63,287 nucleotides of DNA from Oxalobacteraceae bacterium. GTDB lineage: Bacteria > Pseudomonadota > Gammaproteobacteria > Burkholderiales > Burkholderiaceae_D. Positions within the stretch are counted from its first letter, which is position 1; each line of letters starts with the position of its first letter. Below the pieces are notes generated by a model. It was not told where the DNA came from, made no database searches, and saw only the letters and a list, made by a program, of their open reading frames with translations. A program made the translations under genes and the position numbers. This document shows positions 1-10,461 of this stretch, piece after piece. The DNA is taken from positions 1 through 63,287 of the forward strand of contig JAIXXN010000080.1 in the NCBI GenBank assembly GCA_027490725.1, written 5' to 3'.

Positions 1-56
1 GAACTCTCGACCTCAACCTTGGCAAGGTTGCGCTCTACCAACTGAGCTACTCCCGC
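1..56 (-). tRNA. tRNA-Gly (GCC), 3' part cut by window edge
   Basis: The reverse complement starts GCGGGAGTAGCTCAG and continues through a D arm and an anticodon stem-loop with GCC. It is identical over its 56 visible bases to the complete copy at 120-195. About 20 bases of the 3' end, including CCA, lie outside the window. It sits 63 bp downstream of the complete copy with no separate promoter visible, so both are probably cut from one transcript. Confidence 0.95.
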
Positions 57-119
57 ATTGGAGTCCAACATTTTAGCACTCGGCGATCAATCCTGCCAGT
101 GCTTTTGTTTCTGATTCGA

Positions 120-195
120 TGGAGCGGGAGAAGAGTCTCGAACTCTCGACCTCAACCTTGGCAAGGTTGCGCTCTACCAACTGAGCTACTCCCGC
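120..195 (-). tRNA. tRNA-Gly (GCC), complete
   Basis: A 76-base tRNA on the minus strand. The 7-bp acceptor stem GCGGGAG (195-189) pairs with CTCCCGC (130-124), and TCCA is encoded at 123-120. The anticodon loop carries GCC. This is the promoter-proximal copy of a tandem tRNA-Gly pair. tRNA-Gly beside pgsA-uvrC is a familiar proteobacterial arrangement, which supports chromosomal identity. Confidence 0.97.
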
Positions 196-221
196 ATCGA
201 CGTCATCAACAACAGGCCAGC

Positions 222-249
222 ATTATAAAGGAACTACACGGGCTGTCAA
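222..249 (-). promoter_or_regulatory. Sigma-70 promoter of the tRNA-Gly pair
   Basis: On the minus strand TTGACA (249-244) is followed after 16 bp by TATAAT (227-222), both perfect consensus hexamers. The -10 lies about 27 bp upstream of the mature 5' end at 195. This is the expected architecture of a strong stable-RNA promoter. Confidence 0.9.
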
Positions 250-324
250 TGGCAATTTTTTGTCAAAGCAAAAAGATTGAAAATTGTTTAGCTGATTCTC
301 CTGCCACAGCCCACTTCGCCCTGC

Positions 325-906
325 TTATAGTTGGCCGGATTTTTCCTTGATCAGCGGCCAGGCCAGACGCAGGTAGTAGAACATCGACCAGACCGTCAGC
401 ACGGCCGCCACTTCCAGCAGGCGTGCGCCCCAGAACTGACTATCCACGGCGCCCCACAGCACGTCGTGGTACAGCAGCAGCGGAATCGCCGTCATCTGCG
501 CGGTGGTTTTGATTTTGCCCAGCGAGCTCACCGCCACCGATTTCGAAGCACCGATCTGCGCCATCCATTCGCGCAGCGCGGAAATGGCGATTTCGCGACC
601 GATGATAATGAACGACAGCACCGCATTGGCGCGATCGAGCTGCACCAGTACCAGCAAGGCGCCCGCCACCATCAGCTTGTCTGCGACCGGATCGAGGAAT
701 GCGCCAAAGGCCGAGGTCTGGTTCCAGCGCCGCGCCAGAAAACCGTCGAACCAGTCGGTCACGGCAGCGACGATAAACACCAGCGTGGCGGCCAGGTTCT
801 GGTCGGCGACCGGCAGCATCGTGGTCGGCAGGTAGTACACGCCGACCACCAGCGGTATCAGCGCTACGCGCAACCAGGTCAGCAGAATGGGAATATTAAA
901 AGGCAT
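325..906 (-). CDS. pgsA: CDP-diacylglycerol--glycerol-3-phosphate 3-phosphatidyltransferase
   Basis: This membrane enzyme makes phosphatidylglycerophosphate from CDP-diacylglycerol and glycerol-3-phosphate, the committed step to phosphatidylglycerol and cardiolipin. The 193-residue protein has the CDP-alcohol phosphotransferase signature D54-G-x2-A-R59, G68, D72, D76, and hydrophobic helices before and after it. Length is normal for the family. It lies 130 bp downstream of uvrC, the usual uvrC-pgsA-tRNA order. The leader at 906-960 carries short AGCTGAAAA / AGCTGGGAAAT direct repeats of no known role. Confidence 0.95.
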   Translation of the reverse strand: MPFNIPILLTWLRVALIPLVVGVYYLPTTMLPVADQNLAATLVFIVAAVTDWFDGFLARRWNQTSAFGAFLDPVADKLMVAGALLVLVQLDRANAVLSFIIIGREIAISALREWMAQIGASKSVAVSSLGKIKTTAQMTAIPLLLYHDVLWGAVDSQFWGARLLEVAAVLTVWSMFYYLRLAWPLIKEKSGQL

Positions 907-1036
907 AAGCTGGGAAATGAGCTGGGAAATTAGCTGAAAAAAATAAGCTGAAAAAATAGGCCGTTGTGAAATATACAGTGCGCCGCTAGTCTACCCTGCT
1001 GGCGCACATTAAACCAGCACACTCTAGAGGCCGCTT

Positions 1037-2899
1037 TTAATGTAACTGGCGGTAGATCTCTTCGGCCAGCGCCTGCGAGATGCCTTCCACCTGCTTCAGA
1101 TCGTCCACGCTGGCATCCACCACGCCGCGCAGGCCGCCAAAGCGCGCCAGCAGGCGCTGACGGCGCTTGGCGCCGATTCCCTCGATCTCTTCGAGTCGCG
1201 AGGTCTGGCGGGTTTTGGCGCGTTTGGCACGCATGCCGGTAATCGCGAAGCGGTGCGCTTCGTCGCGGATCTGCGCCACCAGCATCAGCGCCGCCGATTC
1301 CTTGCCCAGTTCCTGTGCCGCACGGCCATCGACAAACATCAGCGTCTCCAGTCCGACGCGGCGCCCTTCTCCTTTGGCGACGCCGACAATCAGGCTGGTG
1401 TCCAACCCCAGCTCGACAAATACCTGCCGCGCCATTTCGATCTGACCCTTGCCGCCGTCGATCAGCACCACGTCCGGCATCACGCCGTCACCATTGGCGA
1501 CTTTTTCGTAACGCCGCATCAACACCTGACGCATCGCCGCGTAATCGTCGCCGGGGGTGATGTCGTTGATGTTGTAGCGGCGATACTCGCCGTTCTGCAT
1601 CTGGTGGTGATGGAACACCACACAGGAGGCCTGGGTGGCTTCGCCCTGCGTGTGAGAAATGTCGAAACACTCTACCCGCAGCATGTCGATGTCCTCCGGC
1701 TCCAGCGACAGCGCCTCGACCAGTGCGCGGGTGCGCGACTGCTGCGAGCCCTGTTCCGATAGCAGGCGTGCCAGCGAAATCTCGGCGCCCTTCTGTGCCA
1801 GTTCCAGCCATTTGCGACGCTGGTCCTGCGGCTGGAAAATCAGGTGGATACGGTGGCCGCACTGCTCCTGCAAAGCCAGCATCAACGCCGGCTGATCGAA
1901 TTCGATATTCAGGATCAGCGTGCCGGGAATGAACTTCTCGGTGTAGTGCTGGACTAGAAACGCCGCCAGCACTTCCACCTCGATGGCCTGATCGGCAATC
2001 GCGGCCGCATCACCGATATGCTGCGGGAAGTAGGCGCGGTCACCGAGGTGGCGGCCACCACGCACCATCGCCAGATTCACGCAGGCGCGCCCGCCCTGCA
2101 CTAACACGGCCAGAATATCCACGTCGGCATCGCCGGTGGTCTCCATGCTTTGCTGGTGCAGCACGCGCGATAGCGACTGGATCTGGTTGCGCACGCCGGC
2201 AGCCTGCTCGAATTTCAGCTCGCCCGCATAGGCGTGCATTTTCTTTTCCAGCTCTTCCATTACCTCGCTCTGGCGCCCGCGCAGAAAGCGCGAAGCATTC
2301 GCCACATCGGCCAGATAATCTTCTTTGCTGATCAGGTCCACGCAAGGGCCGCTGCAACGGCCGATCTGGTTCAGCAGACAGGGTCGGGTACGGTTGGAAT
2401 ACACGCTGTCTTCGCAAGTGCGCAGCTGGAATACCTTCTGCAGAATCTGCATCGATTCCTTGACCGCCCACGAGCTGGGGAATGGCCCGAAATACTGGCT
2501 CTTGCGATCCACCGCGCCGCGGTAATACACCATGCGCGGCGCTTCGCCGCTGGTGATTTTCAGGTAGGGATAGGACTTATCGTCGCGGAACAGAATATTG
2601 AAACGGGGACTGAGCGCCTTGATCAGATTATTCTCGAGGATCAGTGCTTCCGCTTCACTGTGCGTGACCGTCGTTTCCAGCCGTGCGATACGCTCGACCA
2701 TCATGGCGATGCGCGGGCTACTGAGGTTTTTCTGGAAGTAGCTCGACACGCGTTTTTTCAGATCACGCGCTTTACCCACATACAGCACCTTGTCTTCCGC
2801 GTCGAAATAGCGGTACACACCCGGCAGATTGGGCAGCTTGGCCACCGTGGCCAGAACCTGTGCGCGCGGCTCCGGCGCGCTGCTCTCAACTTCGCTCAT
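1037..2899 (-). CDS. uvrC: Excinuclease ABC subunit C
   Basis: UvrC makes both incisions in UvrABC nucleotide excision repair. The protein (about 620 residues) starts with a GIY-YIG nuclease domain (LPGVYRYFD...LYVGKA near residues 25-45). It then has a UVR motif near residues 205-240, a UvrC RNase H-like domain including VLIDGGKGQ, and a C-terminal double helix-hairpin-helix region (IEGIGAKRR, VEGISQ). An upstream TTG at 2911 overlaps the acpS stop (TTGA). The ATG at 2899 is preferred here, but either start leaves the domains intact. It is probably co-transcribed with acpS. Confidence 0.95.
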   Translation of the reverse strand: MSEVESSAPEPRAQVLATVAKLPNLPGVYRYFDAEDKVLYVGKARDLKKRVSSYFQKNLSSPRIAMMVERIARLETTVTHSEAEALILENNLIKALSPRFNILFRDDKSYPYLKITSGEAPRMVYYRGAVDRKSQYFGPFPSSWAVKESMQILQKVFQLRTCEDSVYSNRTRPCLLNQIGRCSGPCVDLISKEDYLADVANASRFLRGRQSEVMEELEKKMHAYAGELKFEQAAGVRNQIQSLSRVLHQQSMETTGDADVDILAVLVQGGRACVNLAMVRGGRHLGDRAYFPQHIGDAAAIADQAIEVEVLAAFLVQHYTEKFIPGTLILNIEFDQPALMLALQEQCGHRIHLIFQPQDQRRKWLELAQKGAEISLARLLSEQGSQQSRTRALVEALSLEPEDIDMLRVECFDISHTQGEATQASCVVFHHHQMQNGEYRRYNINDITPGDDYAAMRQVLMRRYEKVANGDGVMPDVVLIDGGKGQIEMARQVFVELGLDTSLIVGVAKGEGRRVGLETLMFVDGRAAQELGKESAALMLVAQIRDEAHRFAITGMRAKRAKTRQTSRLEEIEGIGAKRRQRLLARFGGLRGVVDASVDDLKQVEGISQALAEEIYRQLH

Positions 2900-2907
2900 T
2901 GCACCAC

Positions 2908-3303
2908 TCAACTGGCTTGTTCAACGATGACAAATGCGACGGCATATTCTTCCTCGTCGCTGATGCTCACCTGTGCCGACAGCTTATGCTGTTCCATGAA
3001 TTCCTGCAGCACGCCGCTGCACACGATCACCGGCTTGCCGCTCGCTGCGTTCAGCATCTGCGCCGCCGGCCACGTCATCGGTACCCGCAGCCCTAGTCCG
3101 ATAGCCTTGGAAAACGCTTCCTTGGCAGCGAAACGGGTGGCCACAAAACGCACCCCGCGCGCGGCATTCTGCGCCTTGCGGGCATGGTAACGCTCCATCT
3201 CCTGCGGCCCGAGTATCTTGCGCGCGAAGCGGTCGCCGTAGCGCTCCAGCGAAGCGGCGATACGGGGGATTTTGCAGATGTCGGTACCGATGCCGTAGAT
3301 CAT
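2908..3303 (-). CDS. acpS: Holo-[acyl-carrier-protein] synthase
   Basis: AcpS transfers 4'-phosphopantetheine from CoA to the conserved serine of acyl carrier protein. The 131-residue protein has the N-terminal IYGIGTDI Mg-binding motif (Asp8) and the downstream RFAAKEAFSKAIG motif. Length is normal. Its start overlaps the pdxJ stop by 4 bp and its end meets uvrC, so it is tightly coupled in the lepA-to-uvrC direction. Its substrate AcpP (15181-15420) is in the same window but in a separate cluster. Confidence 0.95.
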   Translation of the reverse strand: MIYGIGTDICKIPRIAASLERYGDRFARKILGPQEMERYHARKAQNAARGVRFVATRFAAKEAFSKAIGLGLRVPMTWPAAQMLNAASGKPVIVCSGVLQEFMEQHKLSAQVSISDEEEYAVAFVIVEQAS

Positions 3304-4061
3304 GCGCGGGTGCCTAGACGGGTCGCCAGCATGATGGCCTTCATTTCACGCACGGCGTTTTCCCAGCCAACGAACACCGCATGCGCCACGATGGCGTGAC
3401 CGATATTCAGTTCGGCGATTTCCGGCAGTGCGGCAATCGCCTGGACATTGCTGTAGTGCAGACCGTGCCCGGCATTGACTTTCAGGCCCTTGGCCACACC
3501 ATAGCGGGCGCCGGCGCGAATGCGTTCCAGCTCGGCCAGTTGTGCGGCGCCTTCGGTATCGGCATAGCGCCCCGTATGCAACTCGATCACCGGCGCACCG
3601 ATGGCCGCGGTGGCATCCATCTGCGCCACATCGGCGTCGATGAACAGACTGACGCGGATGCCCTCCGCCTGCAACTGTTTAACGGCTGCTTCGACGGCTT
3701 TGTAATGGGTCACCACATCGAGGCCACCTTCAGTGGTGACTTCGGTGCGCTTTTCCGGTACCAGACAGACGTCGGCCGGCTTGATGCGGCAGGCGAAGTC
3801 GATCATTTCCGGGGTCACGGCCGCTTCCAGATTCATGCGCGTCAGCAGTTGCGGCGCCAGCGCAATCACGTCGGCGTCCTTGATGTGGCGGCGGTCTTCG
3901 CGCAGATGCAGCGTGATGCAATCAGCGCCGGCCTGCTCGGCCAGCAAAGCCGCGCGGATCGGATCCGGGTAGCGGGTGCCGCGCGCATTGCGCAGCGTGG
4001 CGACGTGATCGATGTTCACGCCGAGGTCGATGATGGTACCTACAGGTTGCAGAAAGCTCAT
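3300..4061 (-). CDS. pdxJ: Pyridoxine 5'-phosphate synthase
   Basis: PdxJ condenses 1-deoxy-D-xylulose 5-phosphate with 3-amino-2-oxopropyl phosphate to give pyridoxine 5'-phosphate in the DXP-dependent vitamin B6 pathway. The 253-residue TIM-barrel protein begins LGVNIDHVATLRNARGT and has the conserved HLREDRRHI, CLVPEKR...TTEGG and LNAGHGL-like (VNAGHGLHY) segments. The recO-pdxJ-acpS order is standard in proteobacteria. It overlaps acpS by ATGA and lies 61 bp after recO. Confidence 0.96.
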   Translation of the reverse strand: MSFLQPVGTIIDLGVNIDHVATLRNARGTRYPDPIRAALLAEQAGADCITLHLREDRRHIKDADVIALAPQLLTRMNLEAAVTPEMIDFACRIKPADVCLVPEKRTEVTTEGGLDVVTHYKAVEAAVKQLQAEGIRVSLFIDADVAQMDATAAIGAPVIELHTGRYADTEGAAQLAELERIRAGARYGVAKGLKVNAGHGLHYSNVQAIAALPEIAELNIGHAIVAHAVFVGWENAVREMKAIMLATRLGTRA

Positions 4062-4122
4062 GATATATACCGTTTAGCGAGTTTATTCAGAAGTATTCCG
4101 GTGTATCCGGGTTTTTTCGTGT

Positions 4123-4992
4123 TCATAACTGCAGCAGATCGATCAGGATCTGGCGCGTGTTGAGCGGTGCACCGCCCAGGTGGTGGGCCAGCAAAAAACG
4201 CATCAATTGCTTACTCTGGGACTGCGTGGCGCTGTCCTGGTAGTCTTCCCTCTCCATGTCGAGCAAGGTTTTACCCGTCACGCTGGGCCATACATCGGCG
4301 CTGCGCTGGGGGCGTGCTCCGCGCTCGGGATCGACCACGTACAGCTGTTCGGCCAGCACACTGCGGCGCGTTTCGGTACAGCGGGTCAGGTCGGCCGCCA
4401 CCCCGGTCTCTTTCAACAGGGCGCGCTCGAATTTGCGCAGCACGATAGGCGCCGGCTCAAGGTGCGCCAGTTGATTGAGCGTCGCCACATAGTGGTCGAA
4501 CAGGGCCGGATGGGCGTCATCGCGCGCCAGCAGTTTCACCAGTAATTCGTTCAGATAGAAGCCACACAGCAGTGCCGTCTTTTCCAGCGGCAGCATGCCG
4601 CCTACCCACTCGGCCTCAGTCAGGGTGCGCAATTCGGATTTACCCACCCAGCTCGCCGACAGTGGCTGGAAGGTTTGCAGCACGCCGCGCAGTTGCGAAT
4701 GGGGCCGCTTGGCGCCCTTGGCGATCAGTGCCACACGGCCGTAGTCGCGCGTGAACAGATCGATGATCAGGCTGGTTTCTTTGTAGGGATAGCTGTGCAG
4801 CACAAAGGCCGGTTGTCCGGCGACTTTGGTGCCCACAGTGCGCTCGCGTGCCGGGGCGCGGGGCTTTTTCGGCAGGCTGGACGGTACTGCAGCACGCGCC
4901 GCCGGCAGCGCGGCTGCGGGCGTCACCGGCAGGTCTGCCACGGGCGTGATGTCCTCCCCGGCAGTCCCGTCAGCAAGCGTGATGGTGGACAT
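4123..4992 (-). CDS. recO: DNA repair protein RecO
   Basis: RecO loads RecA on SSB-coated DNA in the RecFOR pathway and anneals complementary strands. The frame is open up to 5091, but the ATG at 4992 is preferred because it clears the era stop at 5003 by 10 bp. The resulting 289-residue protein has about 50 Ala/Pro-rich residues before the OB fold (QPAFVLHSYPYKETSLIIDLFT), then a helical C-terminal domain. The usual RecO zinc cysteines are not evident. It lies between era and pdxJ in the standard order. Confidence 0.92.
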   Translation of the reverse strand: MSTITLADGTAGEDITPVADLPVTPAAALPAARAAVPSSLPKKPRAPARERTVGTKVAGQPAFVLHSYPYKETSLIIDLFTRDYGRVALIAKGAKRPHSQLRGVLQTFQPLSASWVGKSELRTLTEAEWVGGMLPLEKTALLCGFYLNELLVKLLARDDAHPALFDHYVATLNQLAHLEPAPIVLRKFERALLKETGVAADLTRCTETRRSVLAEQLYVVDPERGARPQRSADVWPSVTGKTLLDMEREDYQDSATQSQSKQLMRFLLAHHLGGAPLNTRQILIDLLQL

Positions 4993-5002
4993 CGTCCCTC
5001 TG

Positions 5003-5911
5003 TTACTCGTAACCGTAGGCGCGCAGACCGGCTTCGTTATCGGCCCAGCCGGATTTGACCTTGACCCAGATTTCCAGATACACGGGGCCACCGAACAGTT
5101 TTTCCATATCCAGACGCGCTTGCGTCGAGACTTCCTTCAAGCGTGCGCCCTTGTTACCGATGATCATCGATTTGTGGGTGTCGCGCTCGACCAGAATCGC
5201 TGCGAACACACGGCGCAGATTGCCTTCCTGCTCGAACTGTTCGATCAGTACCGTGCTGGTGTAAGGCAGTTCGTCGCCAACGAAGCGGAACAGTTTTTCG
5301 CGCACGATTTCCGAGGCCAGGAATTTCTCGCTGCGGTCGGTGATGTCGTCCGGTCCGAAGATCGGTGCATTCTCCGGCAGGAAGCGTTTGATTTCCTTCT
5401 CCAGCCCGTCGAGCTGGAAGCGCAGCTTGGCCGACACCGGCACGATGGCGGCGAAATTGAACTTGGCCGCGACCTGCTGGGCGAACGGCAGCAGCACTGC
5501 CTTATCTTTGACGCGATCGGCCTTGTTAATCACCAGCAGCACCGGCACTTCGGCGGGCAGCAGATCCAGCACCTGCTGGTCGGCCGGGCCAAACGTACCG
5601 GCTTCGATCACGAACAGAATCAGGTCCGAGGAGATCAGGGTATTGGTAACGGTCTTGTTGAGCGTCTTGTTCAGCGCGTTCGCGTGACGGGTCTGGAAGC
5701 CCGGCGTATCGACATAAATCAGTTGCGCATCGTCATAGGTCTGGATGCCGGTAATCCGGTGGCGCGTGGTCTGCGCCTTGCGCGACGTAATGCTGACCTT
5801 GGCGCCGATCAGAGTATTCATCAGGGTCGACTTGCCCACATTCGGGCGGCCCACGATGGCGATATAGCCGCAACGGAAGGCTGCAGTGCTGGTGTTGGTG
5901 TCAGTAGTCAT
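5003..5911 (-). CDS. era: GTPase Era
   Basis: Era is an essential GTPase that binds the 3' end of 16S rRNA during 30S assembly. The 302-residue protein has G1 GRPNVGKS (21-28), G3 DTPGF, G4 NKAD and G5 SAK, followed by a C-terminal KH domain containing MIIGNKGARLKEV. Length is typical. It lies 10 bp downstream of rnc, the well-known rnc-era pair linking RNA processing with ribosome assembly. Confidence 0.97.
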   Translation of the reverse strand: MTTDTNTSTAAFRCGYIAIVGRPNVGKSTLMNTLIGAKVSITSRKAQTTRHRITGIQTYDDAQLIYVDTPGFQTRHANALNKTLNKTVTNTLISSDLILFVIEAGTFGPADQQVLDLLPAEVPVLLVINKADRVKDKAVLLPFAQQVAAKFNFAAIVPVSAKLRFQLDGLEKEIKRFLPENAPIFGPDDITDRSEKFLASEIVREKLFRFVGDELPYTSTVLIEQFEQEGNLRRVFAAILVERDTHKSMIIGNKGARLKEVSTQARLDMEKLFGGPVYLEIWVKVKSGWADNEAGLRAYGYE

Positions 5912-5921
5912 GGTTGCCTCT

Positions 5922-6743
5922 TTACTTGTTAGCCGCGCTCGCCGGTTGATCCGCTAACGGCGCTGCCGGTGTGGCGGTCGACGGTTCGCTCGATTGCACG
6001 GTGGCGATACCGGCCAGCTTGAGCTGGGCGGCACGCGGCTTGGCCTTGCGGCCTGCGGCGGGGGTTTTCAGCAAAGCCTGTTCCGCCACCTCCAGCGCCA
6101 GCTTGGCGGCAGCCTGTTCACCGGCACGACGGCTACCGCCGCGGCCAAATACCTGAATGCCCAGTTTCGGCACCAGGCATTCGATTTCGAATTCCTGACT
6201 GTGCGCCGCGCCATGGGTGGCGACGACGTTGTACAGCGGCAGGGAGATTTTTTTACTTTGCAGGAATTCCTGCAACAGGGTTTTAGCATCCTTACCCAGC
6301 GTCTGCGGGTCGACCGAGTCGAGGATAGGAATGTAGAAGGCGCGGATCACATCGCGCGCAGGGTTGAAGCCGCCATCGAGGAAGATCGCGCCCAGCAGGG
6401 CTTCCAGCGTATCGGCCAGAATCGACGGACGACGGAAGCCGCCCGATTTCAGTTCGCCTTCACCGAGCCGCAGGAACTGCGACAGTTCCAGCTTCTGGGC
6501 AATTTCGAACAGCGATTGCTGCTTTACGAGATTGGCACGCAGGCGCGACAGATCCCCTTCATCGATGCTGGTATAGCGTTCGTACAGGATCGAAGCGACC
6601 ACGCAGTTGAGTACCGAGTCGCCCAGAAACTCCAGTCGCTCATTATGCAAGCTGCTATGGCTACGGTGCGTCAAGGCTTGCTGCAACAGGCCAGCATCCT
6701 GGAACGTATAGCCTAAGCGGTTTTGCAGTAAAGAGAGATTCAT
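5922..6743 (-). CDS. rnc: Ribonuclease III
   Basis: RNase III cleaves double-stranded RNA, including the rRNA precursor. The 273-residue protein has the catalytic signature ERLEFLGDSVLN (35-46), the downstream acidic DTLEALLGA segment, and a dsRNA-binding domain ending in AGEQAAAKLALEVAEQAL. The last ~45 residues are Ala/Pro-rich and extend past the roughly 226-residue E. coli enzyme, a common feature in betaproteobacteria. It sits between the DUF4845 gene and era. Confidence 0.96.
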   Translation of the reverse strand: MNLSLLQNRLGYTFQDAGLLQQALTHRSHSSLHNERLEFLGDSVLNCVVASILYERYTSIDEGDLSRLRANLVKQQSLFEIAQKLELSQFLRLGEGELKSGGFRRPSILADTLEALLGAIFLDGGFNPARDVIRAFYIPILDSVDPQTLGKDAKTLLQEFLQSKKISLPLYNVVATHGAAHSQEFEIECLVPKLGIQVFGRGGSRRAGEQAAAKLALEVAEQALLKTPAAGRKAKPRAAQLKLAGIATVQSSEPSTATPAAPLADQPASAANK

Positions 6744-6781
6744 TATTCGATTGTGCTATGAGATTGTGCGCTCGGATTGCC

Positions 6782-7174
6782 TTACTGCGCAGTTGAATGG
6801 TCGGCTGGCGGCATGCCATTTTTCGCCGTCGTACCCTGGTATTCCAGCAACAGGCTGGCTGGCCCGATCAGCGGAATTTTCTTTTCGTAGGCAAAACTGA
6901 TTTCCGTTTCGCCCTGCTCGCGACTGATGATCAGATCACGCCCGTTGATCGCGGTGATATAGCCGACCGTGGCGCTGGCATCGAAAGCACGCTGCATCTG
7001 CAGCACCGTGCCACCGCCCGCTTTCGCGTTGACGATGGCATTCTGGATGGCGCGGTATTCCGTATAGGTGGGCACCACCTTCAGGGCCAGCACGCCGAGA
7101 CAGCCCAGCACAGCCAGCACCACGATCAGCCCAACCAGTGTCACGCCCTGCTGTGTTTGCTTAACTGTCCGCAT
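6782..7174 (-). CDS. DUF4845 family membrane protein
   Basis: A 130-residue protein with one N-terminal hydrophobic segment (about residues 10-32, GVTLVGLIVVLAVLGCLGVL). The G-x-TL-x-GL-I pattern resembles a type IV prepilin N-terminus, but the fifth mature residue is not an obvious glutamate. The remainder is predicted periplasmic. The gene is widely conserved between lepB and rnc in beta- and gammaproteobacteria and its function is unknown. It lies 33 bp after lepB and 38 bp before rnc, so it is probably part of the same operon. Confidence 0.85.
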   Translation of the reverse strand: MRTVKQTQQGVTLVGLIVVLAVLGCLGVLALKVVPTYTEYRAIQNAIVNAKAGGGTVLQMQRAFDASATVGYITAINGRDLIISREQGETEISFAYEKKIPLIGPASLLLEYQGTTAKNGMPPADHSTAQ

Positions 7175-7206
7175 CGCCGTTCCTTTCGCTGCGCTGTGCT
7201 GACGAT

Positions 7207-8120
7207 TTAATGGATGCTGCCAATCCGACGCCAGTTACCCAGATTGAGCCAGACGAAGAAAGCCTTGCCGACGATGTTCTTGTCCGGCACAAAGCCCCAG
7301 TAGCGGCTATCGGCACTATTGTCGCGGTTATCGCCCATCATGAAGTAATTGCCCGCTGGCACTACACAGGTAAAGCCTTCGTAACGGTAGGTGCAATTCT
7401 CGCTGTGCGGGAACTGCTTGACGCCTTCCAGATTCAGGGTAGGCGCCGCTTCATTGTTCAGAATCCGGTGGTGTACGCCCGTCAGCTTTTCAGTGAACTG
7501 TTTGTTGTAGACCAGATGTTCATCGTCCAGATAGTCGTCCAGCGCGGTGTACTCGACGGCCACGCCATTCACCGTTAAGCGCTTGTTTTCATAGGTGATT
7601 TTATCACCAGGCACACCGATCACGCGCTTGATGTAATCCTGACTCATGTCTTGCGGATACTTGAACACCATCACATCGCCGCGCTGCGGATCATTAATCT
7701 GCAGCACTTTCTGGTTCAGCACCGGCAGACGGATCCCGTAGGTGAATTTATTCACCAGAATCAGGTCGCCTACCAGCAGGGTCGGCACCATCGACGAAGA
7801 CGGAATCTTGAACGGTTCATACAGGAAAGAGCGCAGGCAGAACACCAGCGCAATCACCGGGAAGAAACTGCCCGAGTACTCGATCCAGACCGGCTGGCGC
7901 AGCAGACCGACTTCGATCGCGGCACGGTTGTTCTGGTTGTCGAGCTTGATGCCATCAGCGGTCAGCTTGGCGTTGCGGGCGTCGTACTCGGCCAGTGCTC
8001 GGTCGGCCGCAGCGCGGCGCTGCTTGGCCAGATGGAACACATCGAGGAACCAGATGATGCCCGTCACCACCATCAGCACGAACAGAATTAACGCGAAATT
8101 GCCCAGAATTACTTGCAGGT

Positions 8121-8124
<4 letters not shown>
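7207..8124 (-). CDS. lepB: Signal peptidase I
   Basis: LepB removes Sec and Tat signal peptides at the periplasmic face of the inner membrane. The 305-residue protein has two N-terminal membrane helices (about 7-27 and 87-104). The nucleophile lies in IPSSSMVPTL, the catalytic lysine in DYIKRVIGVPGD, and box E is GDNRDNSADSR. These are the S26 family motifs, all intact. Its ATG overlaps the lepA stop (ATGA), the classical lepA-lepB coupling. Confidence 0.97.
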
Positions 8125-9914
<1,790 letters not shown>

Positions 9915-9976
9915 TAACAGATAGTTAAAAACGGGTTCGAAACGGCAGGCGCGGGCGCTTACGCGGCGCGCAATAC

Positions 9977-10018
9977 AAAAAAAGCGCTCCGAGCGGGGCG
10001 GTATGCCCTGGCGAGCGC
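9977..10018 (-). terminator. Rho-independent terminator upstream of lepA
   Basis: On the minus strand GCGCTC (10018-10013) pairs with GAGCGC (89-84 of the 9900 block), with an inner GGGC/GCCC helix, and seven T residues follow (9983-9977). It ends the transcript coming from the protease and thioredoxin-like genes and leaves 62 bp before the lepA start. Confidence 0.75.
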
Positions 10019-10174
10019 CTTATCACAGCTGGACTCTGCTTAACGTCAGAGCTAAACGTCAACGCTAATCGTCAGCTACCCGCGCATTTTACCGGATTTC
10101 AGAGGGGAAAGCCCGACTTTGCGCGGCAAAATGCTGGCCATGCCCCACAAACAGGCGCAAAACTGCCTATTTCT

Positions 10175-10420
10175 TCAGTAGCGCGCCAGCAATTCGCGGA
10201 CTTTTGCTTCATCCAGGAAATAATGACACAACTCGGGCTGGGCCAGATCGGCGAACAGTACCGGCACCAGCTCGTCAAAACGGGCCACCAGGGCGGGATC
10301 GTGGTCTACATCGATCACGTCGACCGTGATCGGCTGCCCGGGCGATTGCAGGCGCATCAGGGCATCGAGCATGTCCTGACATAAATGACAATAACTACGG
10401 GAATACAGAGTGAAATGCAT
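10175..10420 (-). CDS. Glutaredoxin-like (DUF836) thioredoxin-fold protein
   Basis: An 81-residue protein with a thioredoxin fold start (FTLYSRSYCHLC) and a CxxC pair at Cys11 and Cys14. It is the length of DUF836/YruB-type mini-glutaredoxins, which are presumed to exchange thiols, though their partners are unknown. It lies 41 bp downstream of the DegQ-type protease gene and is followed by a rho-independent terminator. It is likely the last gene of the rpoE-rseA-degQ transcript. Confidence 0.85.
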   Translation of the reverse strand: MHFTLYSRSYCHLCQDMLDALMRLQSPGQPITVDVIDVDHDPALVARFDELVPVLFADLAQPELCHYFLDEAKVRELLARY

Positions 10421-10428
10421 AGCTGACT

Positions 10429-10453
10429 CCCCGTCCGTCGCGGACCGACGGGG
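10429..10453 (-). terminator. Hairpin between the protease and thioredoxin-like genes
   Basis: CCCCGTCCGTC and GACCGACGGGG form an 11-bp stem with one mismatch and almost no loop. No T run follows, so it may act as an mRNA processing or stability element rather than a terminator. Confidence 0.35.
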
Positions 10454-10461
10454 CCATCTCC

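Noticed and set aside
1..195. Tandem identical segments considered as att sites or mobile-element ends
   Set aside because: They are two tRNA-Gly genes. No integrase or phage gene is next to them.
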